A stretch of 64,000 nt of DNA from an uncultured Sulfitobacter sp. Lineage in GTDB: Bacteria; Pseudomonadota; Alphaproteobacteria; Rhodobacterales; Rhodobacteraceae. How positions within the stretch are numbered: the stretch's first letter is position 1; every line of letters begins with the position of its first letter. Position numbers and translations under genes: made by a program. The DNA lies in assembly GCF_947499945.1 (NCBI RefSeq), contig NZ_CANMQD010000007.1, positions 1 through 64,000 on the forward strand, in the 5' to 3' direction. The notes below the pieces were generated by a model. The model saw only the letters and a program-made list of their open reading frames with translations. It made no database searches and had not been told where the DNA came from. Positions 44,255-52,169 of this stretch are shown piece by piece.

Positions 44255-46066
44255 CTAGGACATGCCTTCTGGCACCCATGCGGCAATCCGCGCAACCTGC
44301 GCCTCTGTCAGCCCTCGCGCCTCTTGTGCATCGTCATTCCCAAATAGAGCGGCCATCTTATCGGCCTTTTCGGATTTCTTCAGCTTGGCAAACGTCGTGA
44401 CTGTAGGATGATCCTCTTTGAGGTCTAACAGATCGCGCCATTGCTGGATCAAGTAAGGGCCGCCAACACGGCCAAAGAAGTTCTCAGCGTTTGGGGTAAA
44501 GTTGTCGCGGATATTGGTCTCAACAGCCTTGTCGATCACTTCCGCCAGTTCGGCGTCAACCGTGAGCAGGGATGCGAGATGGCGGATGATTTCCTCCATG
44601 ACGAACTCGGGCCCTTTGGCTTTATAAGCACGAAACACGCGGGCCATGTCGCTGCCGTACTTGGCGCTCGGTGTTGGTTTGGTCAGTCGCTCGTCCAAGG
44701 TGTAGCCCGACATTTCAGTACTGGGGACTTTTGGCACATCATCTTTGCGCAGGCCAAAGGCAGATGTGTAACCAGACTTGCCTGATAGTTGGAACGCAAA
44801 GAGCGCCAGTAAGAGTTCGGGATCGCGCAGGGCGGCGTCTTGACGTGCCCCCGTTGCGATGCGCCCTAAGTCCATCGCCAGCTTTTGCGAGATTGGCGAC
44901 TTGGTGGCTGTGCTGCCCACGTGGTTGGATTTTTCCAGAACACCTACGTCAATCGCTGCCTTTTTGTCTGTGCCTTTCACAAGTCCAGCCTCAACCTGCA
45001 CCGCGCCGTGTGTGTCGATGTAGACCAACACGCCTGCATGAGCTTTTTGATCCTCGGTAAACGACCCATCAAGGATGTCTTGCAAGGCTGCAAGCTGGGC
45101 GTAGCCATCATCATTTAAAACCTCTTGTTCGGCTTGGTCTGACAGCGTGTCATAGGTTTCGCTTTGATCATCAGACAATGCGCCGCCTTCGGCATAGATG
45201 CGTGACAGTTTCATCTCCTCAATCTGATACCAGCCGATATAGCTGTCCCCAATGGCTTCGGCCCATTTCCAGCCCTCGGCTTGCAAAGTTGCGGCAGCTT
45301 CTTCCAGCTTCGTGCCAAACAACGCGTCTAGAATGGCAGGGTCATCGATGAGAACCTCCTCTGCAAACAGATCACTGCCTGTCCGACCCCCAGCGGCCTT
45401 GTATGCCTCTATGCCCACAAACACGGCGCGTCGGTCACTGTCTTTGACGGCATCGGGTTTGAGCATCTTCTTGATACGGTGATCGCTCTCGCCTTGGCCG
45501 CGCACGTTTTCCAAGATTTCCAAGGTCAGCTTTTCATCATCACTGATGGTGAAGGCGGCGGCATTCGACAGGCTAATCTCGCCAGAACGCAAGGCATCGA
45601 TCACAGGATCAGGCAAGTTGGCCAAGGCGAGGCGGCGATAGACATGCGCCTCGGTGGCCCCATACGCAACAGCGATATCGGCCACTGTGGCCCCGCGTTT
45701 TTCCATCGCGCCAAAATCGCGGATTTCATCGGCGGGATGCAGGGCTTCGCGTTGTGCGTTTTCGCTGGTCGCCCAGAATTGCGCAGTTTCCAGATCAGGG
45801 GCCATTTTGACGCTGACCGTCTGAAAACGCGGGTCGTCTTGCAAGAAGGCAAGGGCGCGAAAGCGGCGTCCGCCGACAACCACGCCGATACCGTTCTCCT
45901 CAGTAAAACCTGCGATGTTCTGGATCAGCCCATAGGCGCTGATGTTGTCAGCCAAAGTCAGAATGCTGGCCTCGCTGACGACAGTGCGCGGGTTCAGATC
46001 AGAAAGGTGCAGGTCCGCAAACGGAACGTCTTGGACATGTGCGGTGATTTGAGATTGATCATTCAT
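44255..46066 (-). CDS. ParB/RepB/Spo0J-family protein
   Basis: 603 aa. The ParB N-terminal domain (about 15-110) has GGRRFRALAF (66-75) and SENAQREALHPADE (101-114). A HTH follows (about 127-147, ATVADIAVAYGATEAHVYRR), then 450 residues of unfamiliar, mostly helical sequence. The start at 46066 has AAGGA upstream; a longer frame is rejected. It is not next to the ParA-like gene. Large ParB-like proteins of this sort are common in leading regions of conjugative plasmids, where some act as nucleases rather than in partition. A terminator follows. Confidence 0.8.
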   Translation of the reverse strand: MNDQSQITAHVQDVPFADLHLSDLNPRTVVSEASILTLADNISAYGLIQNIAGFTEENGIGVVVGGRRFRALAFLQDDPRFQTVSVKMAPDLETAQFWATSENAQREALHPADEIRDFGAMEKRGATVADIAVAYGATEAHVYRRLALANLPDPVIDALRSGEISLSNAAAFTISDDEKLTLEILENVRGQGESDHRIKKMLKPDAVKDSDRRAVFVGIEAYKAAGGRTGSDLFAEEVLIDDPAILDALFGTKLEEAAATLQAEGWKWAEAIGDSYIGWYQIEEMKLSRIYAEGGALSDDQSETYDTLSDQAEQEVLNDDGYAQLAALQDILDGSFTEDQKAHAGVLVYIDTHGAVQVEAGLVKGTDKKAAIDVGVLEKSNHVGSTATKSPISQKLAMDLGRIATGARQDAALRDPELLLALFAFQLSGKSGYTSAFGLRKDDVPKVPSTEMSGYTLDERLTKPTPSAKYGSDMARVFRAYKAKGPEFVMEEIIRHLASLLTVDAELAEVIDKAVETNIRDNFTPNAENFFGRVGGPYLIQQWRDLLDLKEDHPTVTTFAKLKKSEKADKMAALFGNDDAQEARGLTEAQVARIAAWVPEGMS

Positions 46067-46143
46067 TGGGTCATTCCTTTTGTTGGTGGTGAGACTGGAA
46101 GGGATGCCCCACCCAGCGAACTGAGTGAGGCGAGGGTTATTGT

Positions 46144-46518
46144 TCAATATTCGGAGGCGTGGAGGACGGTCAGAACGCGCCGCGTGGCGTCCACATTGGC
46201 GGGATCGTCGCTGCCCATGTTGTAGGCCAGATCGTAAAGGTCGATCTTCCAGAAAATGCTGTACGTTTCGCCAGCATTTTCAAATTCAAACGCCCCGAAT
46301 GTGTGATCGCCGTAGGGATCATTGTCCTCGGTGAACTTTGAGAATTGCTGCACCCGCTGCATGATGATCGCGATGGCTGCTTGGGGCAGGTCCGCCACCC
46401 CGCGCGTGATGACAATTTGGCCGGGAACGGTAAAATCAGCGCCCCAAGTTCTGCGGAACCGATCGTTCTGCTCCGCGATGGCAAGGGTTGTTGCTGTGAC
46501 TGTGTCTTGTTCTGTCAT
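46144..46518 (-). CDS. DUF3768 family protein
   Basis: 124 aa. The sequence IAEQNDRFRR, then ITRGVADLP, then FTEDNDPYGDHTFGAFEF, FWKIDLYD and DATRRVLTVLHASEY is the DUF3768 signature from end to end. Its function is unknown; it is found mostly on alphaproteobacterial plasmids next to antirestriction or ParB-like genes. The start at 46518 puts GGTGGTGAG upstream. It lies between the MGLDQYAY gene and the ParB-like gene in one minus-strand operon behind leader repeat copy 3. Confidence 0.82.
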   Translation of the reverse strand: MTEQDTVTATTLAIAEQNDRFRRTWGADFTVPGQIVITRGVADLPQAAIAIIMQRVQQFSKFTEDNDPYGDHTFGAFEFENAGETYSIFWKIDLYDLAYNMGSDDPANVDATRRVLTVLHASEY

Positions 46519-46523
46519 GACGC

Positions 46524-46892
46524 TCACCACCAGCACGAGTAGACAACGGTTTGACCGTTGGTGAGTGCATCTTTGGCCCATGCGCAAAACGCGAGGTCTT
46601 GTTCGGTGTTCTCGTCTGCGGCTTCATCTTGGAACTGATGCCCAAAGAAGAACCCACCCTCAGACTTTGGTAGGGTCTTCTGTCGGACAAGTGTCTCTAA
46701 GGCCGCGATGTCTGCGGCCCCTAAGACCAGTTCTGCGCAATTCAGCTTTTCGGCAGGTTGGCCTGTTTTGGTGGTAAAGAGCGTCTCTGCCCAAGCTTGC
46801 AGTTTGGAATGTTTGCGCCATACGAAATCGGCAGCGCGATCATCATCCGCGCCGTCCCCATGTTTGATATAGGCATATTGGTCGAGGCCCAT
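46524..46892 (-). CDS. Small conserved plasmid protein (MGLDQYAY family)
   Basis: 122 aa with the recognisable opening MGLDQYAYIKHGDGADD and FVWRKHSKLQAW, as in a family of small mobile-element proteins of unknown role. An EDENTEQDLAFCAWAKDAL-like helix and a Trp-rich C-terminus (VVYSCWW) follow. AAAGGAG precedes the ATG. It is the first gene behind leader repeat copy 3 and would be the first product of that operon. Phage and plasmid kin suggest an anti-host function, but this is not shown. Confidence 0.65.
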   Translation of the reverse strand: MGLDQYAYIKHGDGADDDRAADFVWRKHSKLQAWAETLFTTKTGQPAEKLNCAELVLGAADIAALETLVRQKTLPKSEGGFFFGHQFQDEAADENTEQDLAFCAWAKDALTNGQTVVYSCWW

Positions 46893-46937
46893 GTGCTTAC
46901 TCCTTTGTGGTGTGGTTGGGGTCTTTGCCCCTTGATT

Positions 46938-47086
46938 GTCTGGTTTTGAGAAAAGCCCCTTGAGGGCGTCGCTCTAAAACCTGACCCACTGGCGAAGTGC
47001 CGGAGTGAGCAAACGCCACTTAAATCGACAGGGAGTGGTGCGGCCCGCAGGCGCCAGGCGAGGACACGGCCCTGACTATTTTGGTT
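46938..47086 (-). repeat. Leader repeat, copy 3 (upstream of the MGLDQYAY/DUF3768/ParB operon)
   Basis: The core 47020-47083 contains AATCGACAGGG, AGTGGTGCGGCCCGCAG, GAGGACACGGC and CCCTGACTATTTTGG. It begins 46 bases before the operon's first ATG, almost the same distance as copy 2 from ardC. The core ends pair as CAGGG/CCCTG where copy 2 has GACAAG/CTTGTC, a compensating change that supports a real stem. Confidence 0.7.
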
Positions 47087-47645
47087 GCGTGCGCGAGAAC
47101 CCAGCGGGTTCTAAAGCAATGTTCCGCCGTGGCGTATCGCGCTCGCGCGAACCCCAAGGAATCAGGAAACCGGATCGGGCGAGATCCGATGGACCAGATT
47201 GATCGTGACCCGGAGGGCAGATCCAGCCATCGCAGATGTGAGATGAGCAAAAGAAGGAAAGGGGTTCTGGAAGAAACGCGGCTCTGACTATTTGATCAGT
47301 CGCATGTTTGATGGAAGGTTCTGGATTGGGATGCGTCTCGCGGCCCTATCTAGAGCAATGGTGGCCCGTCAGGTGGACGGGGCAGGGCCCGAACCTGAAG
47401 TGTATCTACATCCGTGATATCTCTTAGCCCTATTGGTGTCAGAAGGACCGTTTTGGGGATATCGGGAACATCTGTTTGAAACGCCTGCTTTTTCGTATTC
47501 TAAGCATTCTGAGGTATCTACATGCGCTATATATAGATATTTGGCGTTCTCGCTTGGTTATTTCTGTTAGAAATATAGTTATGTTCGTTTAAGAGTTATG
47601 CTAAGCAGTTCTCGCCTATAAATCAGTACCTTAAACTGGAATTCT
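47087..47645. other. Noncoding region between leader repeat copy 3 and the origin iterons
   Basis: About 560 bases without a gene. It has GC-rich dyads (for example GGATCGGGCGAGATCC near 47175) on the left and AT-rich text (47500-47600, with ATATATAGATAT at 47530) on the right, next to the iterons. The AT-rich part would suit the melting region of the replication origin. Confidence 0.45.
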
Positions 47646-47750
47646 GTTCCTGATGTACCGATCATCCGTTCTTGATGTACCGAACTTGTGTTCTTGATGT
47701 ACCGAGCCGCTTGTTCCTGATGTACCGAGGAAATGTTCCTGATGTACCGA
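47646..47750 (+). repeat. Origin iterons, downstream cluster (five copies)
   Basis: Five copies of GTTCCTGATGTACCGA (two have GTTCTTG) start at 47646, 47668, 47690, 47713 and 47735. The 22-23 base period places them on one face of the helix, two turns apart. They end just past the rep stop codon, next to an AT-rich stretch, and are probably the core origin bound by the initiator. Confidence 0.9.
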
Positions 47751-47751
47751 C

Positions 47752-48801
47752 TCAGTACAGTGGGTTGGCTTCTACATAGGTTTTTGCAAACGCCGTGAAG
47801 GCTGAATTGGCATTTTTGACGGGCTGGTCCTTTGAGACGGCCCATTCTTTCCAAGTTTCAAGGATATATCCAACGTCATACTCGGGATGTTTGTGCTTCA
47901 CTTTGACCATTGTCGCGTGAGAGACGTTCAAATCCATATGATTCGGTACAACGGGAACATCTACAACATCAAATTTGGGCCGAAACCTCACAAGAGCCTG
48001 TTTTCCCTTGGTTTTAAAGGGGGTAGACACTTGAGAAGGTTCAACGATCTCCATGTGATAGTCAGGGATCGTGTCCAGTTCCGAGATTTCATTGATGCGA
48101 AACTTGAATTTGCGCTCGGTATCGATGGAGCCGCACTTTTCAGCGAGACGTTTGACGCCGATATACCATTCTGGCTGGCGTCCGACGTGTTTGCGCGCAA
48201 GCTCGTAGAGACGGCGCTCAAGACCCTTCGAGAGTCGGAAATAGTCGCGATTGATGGTTAGAACGCGGCGATCCTTGACGATTGCGTTGAACATCCAGCG
48301 GTTCATGGTGACTTCGACAGCCCCCATGACGCGTTCACCGTTGCGATTCGTGCGCTCGACGACACGCCAATCTTCAATCCAGCCAAAGCCACGACGCTCT
48401 CGCTCACCGCCGGCTTCAACGTTTGTCAGAATGTTTGTGGAGCGCAGGCGCAGCAGAGCGTCCAAGAACAGCTCGTAGGCGCGTTTTCCTGTCCCACGCC
48501 CAGTGATCTTGAGGAAGTCATGGGCCGAAAACTGGATGGTACGATCGGCATCAGTGCCGTGTTCAATTCGCTCATTTACCAATGATGTCAGATAGATAAG
48601 GATATCTTTGTCCCAGATTGTGGCGATGCCCTTGGGACCTGGCTGGATCTCGATCCGAACAGTCCCGTCATCAAAGATAAACGGGGTTGTTCGCGGACGC
48701 TTTTGCAGGGAGAAAAATGGGAACTCCATCAGAGCACGCTCATCTTTGATAGGCGCGTCTGCAAGCTGGTCCAAGAAGAAATCTACCTGTTTATCTGACA
48801 A
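47752..48801 (-). CDS. Replication initiator protein A (RPA family)
   Basis: 349 aa with a TTG start. The segments MEFPFFSLQKRPRTTPF, KDILIYLTSLVNERIEHG, SAHDFLKITGRGTGKRAYELF and MNRWMFNAIVKDRRVLTINRDYFRLSKGLERRLYELARKHVG-type text are those of RPA-domain initiators of alphaproteobacterial plasmids. It would bind the GTTCCTGATGTACCGA iterons found on both sides of the gene. Three of these lie between promoter and start, so the protein probably represses its own gene. A palindromic operator lies about 135 bases upstream. Confidence 0.88.
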   Translation of the reverse strand: MSDKQVDFFLDQLADAPIKDERALMEFPFFSLQKRPRTTPFIFDDGTVRIEIQPGPKGIATIWDKDILIYLTSLVNERIEHGTDADRTIQFSAHDFLKITGRGTGKRAYELFLDALLRLRSTNILTNVEAGGERERRGFGWIEDWRVVERTNRNGERVMGAVEVTMNRWMFNAIVKDRRVLTINRDYFRLSKGLERRLYELARKHVGRQPEWYIGVKRLAEKCGSIDTERKFKFRINEISELDTIPDYHMEIVEPSQVSTPFKTKGKQALVRFRPKFDVVDVPVVPNHMDLNVSHATMVKVKHKHPEYDVGYILETWKEWAVSKDQPVKNANSAFTAFAKTYVEANPLY

Positions 48802-48805
48802 AACT

Positions 48806-48869
48806 GTTCCTGATGTACCGAATCCAATATGTTCCCGTTATACCGAGGTTTGTGTTCCCGATATACCGA
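48806..48869 (+). repeat. Origin iterons, rep-promoter cluster (three copies)
   Basis: GTTCCTGATGTACCGA at 48806, GTTCCCGTTATACCGA at 48831 and GTTCCCGATATACCGA at 48854. The last two are diverged in the middle. They lie in the rep leader, a few bases before the TTG start, and suit autoregulation or handcuffing with the downstream cluster. Confidence 0.85.
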
Positions 48870-48935
48870 AAAATTACGGTGTTAGGATTCGCTACAATCA
48901 ACTTTGATGAACTTAAGCAAAACTGCTATATCGTG

Positions 48936-48953
48936 TCAATGTTATAATATTGA
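48936..48953 (-). promoter_or_regulatory. AT-rich palindromic operator upstream of rep
   Basis: TCAATGTTATAATATTGA, a near-perfect palindrome. Its reverse complement shares TCAATATTATAACATTG with the T4SS operator at 17168. It lies about 135 bases before the rep start and is the likely promoter region. Confidence 0.65.
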
Positions 48954-49006
48954 TATAGATTCAAAGTTGGCGATATTGAGCACTTGGACCGGATACCAGT
49001 ATCCAA

Positions 49007-50014
49007 TCAATGACTGCGCTTTAACAACTGCTTCAAATTCAAACCGGCCAACAGGATATACGGGGGCATCGCGAGTGAATAATGGCCACAATTTAGCTCT
49101 TGAATTTCTGGATTGGCCCCAGCTACCTTCAGTCTCGCTATGAACCTTTCTGACAGCTCTGGCAATACAACGGTGTCTCTTTGCGCCAACACAATCTGAA
49201 GATCGAGGTCAGGCCGCGCCAAACGATCCACGTAATTTTCCAAATTGAGTGGACCCCAGGCTCTTCTGAGATCAGTCAATTGAATTGCAGGCTCAACACT
49301 CTGGCGAATCTTTCGTGTCGCGCGCCCCGTCCAAACAAAATCTGCAAAACTGCCCGCCGTTAGAAACAGGGAGGCTTTTGTAACAGTCGTGTCGTGCGCG
49401 GCGACCAACCCAGCAACCCAAGAACCTAAACTCATCCCGAGGACAGAAATCTCCTCAAAGCCTTCGCCCTTCAGCCAACGTATCAGCATTCGCCCATCCA
49501 ACACGCCCTGACGAATAGATTGAACCGTGCGACCAAGATTTGGGCTCAGAATATAATCGGCGTGCATGGAGCCGGGGCGACTGCGCTCAAAATGATAGGG
49601 CAAAGCAATTTCGATAACAGTGATTCCACGTTTCGAGAAGTAGTTGGCAATCTGACTGTTCCGCTTGTTCGCATTCCAATGGTGAAAGACCACGAGTGCC
49701 TGATCGAATGACCCGCTTTCTGTAATTTTGGCCCAGACGATGTTATTCTCTTTGACATCAGTGGGAATGCTCGATGGGAACTTGATCCATCCATCGATCT
49801 TTTTATAGCCTATGTCCGATCCAGATGGTTCATCGAAGAAGTCTGGATCAGCGACGGCCTGGTCCGCGAAGTCACAAAATTCGGAAATACTTCGGGCATT
49901 CGGCATGTCTGGAAACGCGAGCGCTCCATCAAGCATCAAGTCAGAAACGGTTTTTACTGCGTCTCCGCGCTGTGCGCGTCTCTCATCCCATCGATCAAGC
50001 CATCTATGATACAC
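49007..50014 (-). CDS. Alpha/beta hydrolase (ABHD18-like)
   Basis: 335 aa with a GTG start behind GGAG. A nucleophile elbow LGMSLGSWVAG (about 200-210) and a C-terminal CGHYSLA histidine complete an alpha/beta hydrolase triad; the ALVVFHHWNANKRNSQIA segment near 105 resembles ABHD18/DUF2048 proteins. No signal peptide. It overlaps the membrane-protein gene upstream by 11 bases, so the two are one unit. I recall roseobacter plasmid pairs of a hydrolase and a membrane protein under the names rcgR/rcgA, with the hydrolase suggested to act on lactones, but cannot confirm that from here. Confidence 0.7.
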   Translation of the reverse strand: MYHRWLDRWDERRAQRGDAVKTVSDLMLDGALAFPDMPNARSISEFCDFADQAVADPDFFDEPSGSDIGYKKIDGWIKFPSSIPTDVKENNIVWAKITESGSFDQALVVFHHWNANKRNSQIANYFSKRGITVIEIALPYHFERSRPGSMHADYILSPNLGRTVQSIRQGVLDGRMLIRWLKGEGFEEISVLGMSLGSWVAGLVAAHDTTVTKASLFLTAGSFADFVWTGRATRKIRQSVEPAIQLTDLRRAWGPLNLENYVDRLARPDLDLQIVLAQRDTVVLPELSERFIARLKVAGANPEIQELNCGHYSLAMPPYILLAGLNLKQLLKRSH

Positions 50015-51617
50015 TTGTATTTTCTCCTTGTTGGCTCATTTCTCTTGTTCCAAATTCTGGATCATACAGCCCGTAGATTGAGAGCATTACCCCAATACCC
50101 AGTAAGATCGAAAAACCGGTAAATTCATTGATCAGCAAATAGCTTGTGATGAGGAGGAGTACGATCGCGGCCATCAATCGCAACTGCAAGAAGAATGGAC
50201 TTTTAGCACCAATTTGCAGGTAGCCGTACAGAAAGACAAAGCAGGTCGCCAATGCGATAAGTAAGCTGCTGTAATGCGTTGGCATACTGTAGTTGATCGT
50301 GTTGCTGACCTCATCGCGTGCGTACAGAATTGAAGACATATCACTGAGCAGCCAAGCTACGATGTTCTCTCCATTCGATGAAAGATACAAGGTTTGAAGT
50401 TTCATACAAATAGAGATCAGCATCCCCAAAACAGTGCATCGAAAGATTCCACACATAACCCTTAGGCCGACTTCACTAACCTCCCTATGAAAACTCACAT
50501 CGGGTTGGGTTTTCCCCAGAGGACCAATCTTCCGAAGGTCATAGACTACAGTAAAAAGTAAAACGAGACCGACGAAAAATAGATAGAAGCACAGACTCAT
50601 GTATAGGTAGGCCAGCCCGGTAAATGCGACCGCTTCCGGCACCGATATAATCTCAGGATGGGCAATCGCCAACGATCCCCAATCTGGCGCGATGTCGCCG
50701 CTACCTCTAATCAAGGGAATCAAACGCACGCCTATCCACTGAAATAGACCGGCAAACCCCAAGCAAATCAAAAAGATCGCCCAGTATGTGTACGAAGAAA
50801 CCTCTACACTGTGGGTCCAACTATCGTCGCTTTCCGTTCTACTGCCCTCAGCAAGTTGCTTTGAACGCCCTTCGTTCTTCCAGAAAATAACCATCTCCAC
50901 CACGAACCCGAGGAATAATGGCATGAACACCATAAACAGGATTGTCCAATTTGGAGCCCAGATGAATCCAACTTGCTTGAGGGTGCCATCGGCCCGGGAA
51001 TACGAAATACTGTGGATACCCAGAAAATAAGACAAGAACCCGAGTGCAACGGCTCCCGCAAACACAGAAACCGGCAAATCTAGAGGAGATCCTCGGCTGA
51101 AAAAAGCCTCAGATTTTCTAGCCAGACTAGAACGCCGCTTCGACCCTTCAGCAGTTTCATCGCTCTCAGTGCATGCCGTGGATCCCCTCTCTTTAGCGAT
51201 GGCCTGAGGCTGGGCAATATCTGGAGCATCCTTTGCTTGATTTTCTGCGGGTGTTCGCGCTTTCCGCCTTTTGGCCGCCAACCGTCCCTGCGCTGCACTT
51301 AACTTTGCCTGCCATTCACTTGTCGTCTCGGGATCATCACATCCAAAAATTCTTGCTAACCATCGGATATTTTCAGCGCTGATCCCCTTTTCGTTGTCCT
51401 GGAACCAAAGTTGTACGGTTCGCAGTTCAACCCCAGAACCGTTGGCTCCGATCTTTGTAATCGCTTCCGCCAGCAGTTCGGCAGTCCACGGGCCTTCGGG
51501 AAATCCACCCTTGTCTACGGGTCGACCCACACCCGCCGAGGCGAGATGTTGGAACAGTTCTTTAAAATTACTGCCGTCTTTCACGGGGGGCAGGAAATAT
51601 TTTCCATTTTTTATCAA
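50004..51617 (-). CDS. Polytopic membrane protein with cytoplasmic N-terminal domain
   Basis: 537 aa with a TTG start. The first 120 residues are soluble, with a repressor-like helical part (VQLWFQDNEKGISAENIRWLARIFGCD), then a basic linker (RRKARTP and KRRSS). About eight membrane helices fill 180-530. The order of a DNA-binding-like domain before membrane helices is unusual. It is coupled to the hydrolase gene by an 11-base overlap. It may be the transporter-like partner (rcgA-like) of that hydrolase; no transport family is recognised. Confidence 0.6.
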   Translation of the reverse strand: MIKNGKYFLPPVKDGSNFKELFQHLASAGVGRPVDKGGFPEGPWTAELLAEAITKIGANGSGVELRTVQLWFQDNEKGISAENIRWLARIFGCDDPETTSEWQAKLSAAQGRLAAKRRKARTPAENQAKDAPDIAQPQAIAKERGSTACTESDETAEGSKRRSSLARKSEAFFSRGSPLDLPVSVFAGAVALGFLSYFLGIHSISYSRADGTLKQVGFIWAPNWTILFMVFMPLFLGFVVEMVIFWKNEGRSKQLAEGSRTESDDSWTHSVEVSSYTYWAIFLICLGFAGLFQWIGVRLIPLIRGSGDIAPDWGSLAIAHPEIISVPEAVAFTGLAYLYMSLCFYLFFVGLVLLFTVVYDLRKIGPLGKTQPDVSFHREVSEVGLRVMCGIFRCTVLGMLISICMKLQTLYLSSNGENIVAWLLSDMSSILYARDEVSNTINYSMPTHYSSLLIALATCFVFLYGYLQIGAKSPFFLQLRLMAAIVLLLITSYLLINEFTGFSILLGIGVMLSIYGLYDPEFGTREMSQQGENTSVS

Positions 51618-51778
51618 GTGCCTACATGCTTTCGATGCGTTTCGTTTCGTTCTTCTTCGTAACGCATCGTGCCTTTGTTAGCGTTCTGAATTCAACTACT
51701 GCGAGAAGTTGACTCAAAAACGAGCGGTATTGTTCTCAAACCCCCGAATTTGGCCAATCATTGGAGAGGAACAAAGTT

Positions 51779-52009
51779 GTGAGCAATGCGATCAGGACAC
51801 TCCCAGACGCAGTACCAAACGGTCTCAAAATCAGATTAGAAGCATGGGTCAAAGAATACATCTTGGACCAAGATTCCCGAGAAGTCGTCGGCTGGCTCTA
51901 TGAATGGAACACCGGTGAGCGCGAGCTAATGTGGAAAAACGGACAGCGCGAAGATGTCATCTATGAGTGTCATGACCAACGTCGGTATTCGGACATTGCG
52001 ATGCAGTGA
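51779..52009 (+). CDS. Small conserved protein (76 aa), paralogue of 36135-36314
   Basis: 76 aa with a GTG start behind GGAGAGGA; an in-frame TTG at 51761 lies inside that box and is rejected. The N-terminal helix MSNAIRTLPDAVPNGLKIRL precedes VVGWLYEWNTGER, MWKNGQREDVIYEC, shared with the 59-aa protein at 36135. The function is unknown. The two copies stand near the two ends of the segment holding the leading region and rep. Confidence 0.65.
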   Translation: MSNAIRTLPDAVPNGLKIRLEAWVKEYILDQDSREVVGWLYEWNTGERELMWKNGQREDVIYECHDQRRYSDIAMQ

Positions 52010-52169
52010 TGGGGTGTTCAGTTAAAGTTAAATCACAGTGGTTTGCAAAAGGGTAGGGGATCTGATCTGCGACATAGCTGGCGACCGCGCTGAGCGCATT
52101 TTGTAGTTTTTCGAAGGACGAAAAACCGATAATGGCGCATATGTTAAATGGCACCGTTCGCCCTTTTTC

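Noticed and set aside
44255-46066. The ParB-like gene as the partner of the ParA-like gene at 34475
   Set aside because: It is 10 kb away, in a different operon, and much longer than partition ParB proteins; the adjacent 231-aa protein is the better partner.
47579-47854. A 91-codon minus-strand frame across the iterons
   Set aside because: Its repeated residues simply reflect the tandem iterons, and it overlaps the rep 3' end.
47646-48869. The GTTCCTGATGTACCGA repeats as a CRISPR array
   Set aside because: The gaps are only 6-9 bases and the repeats flank a replication gene, which is the iteron pattern.
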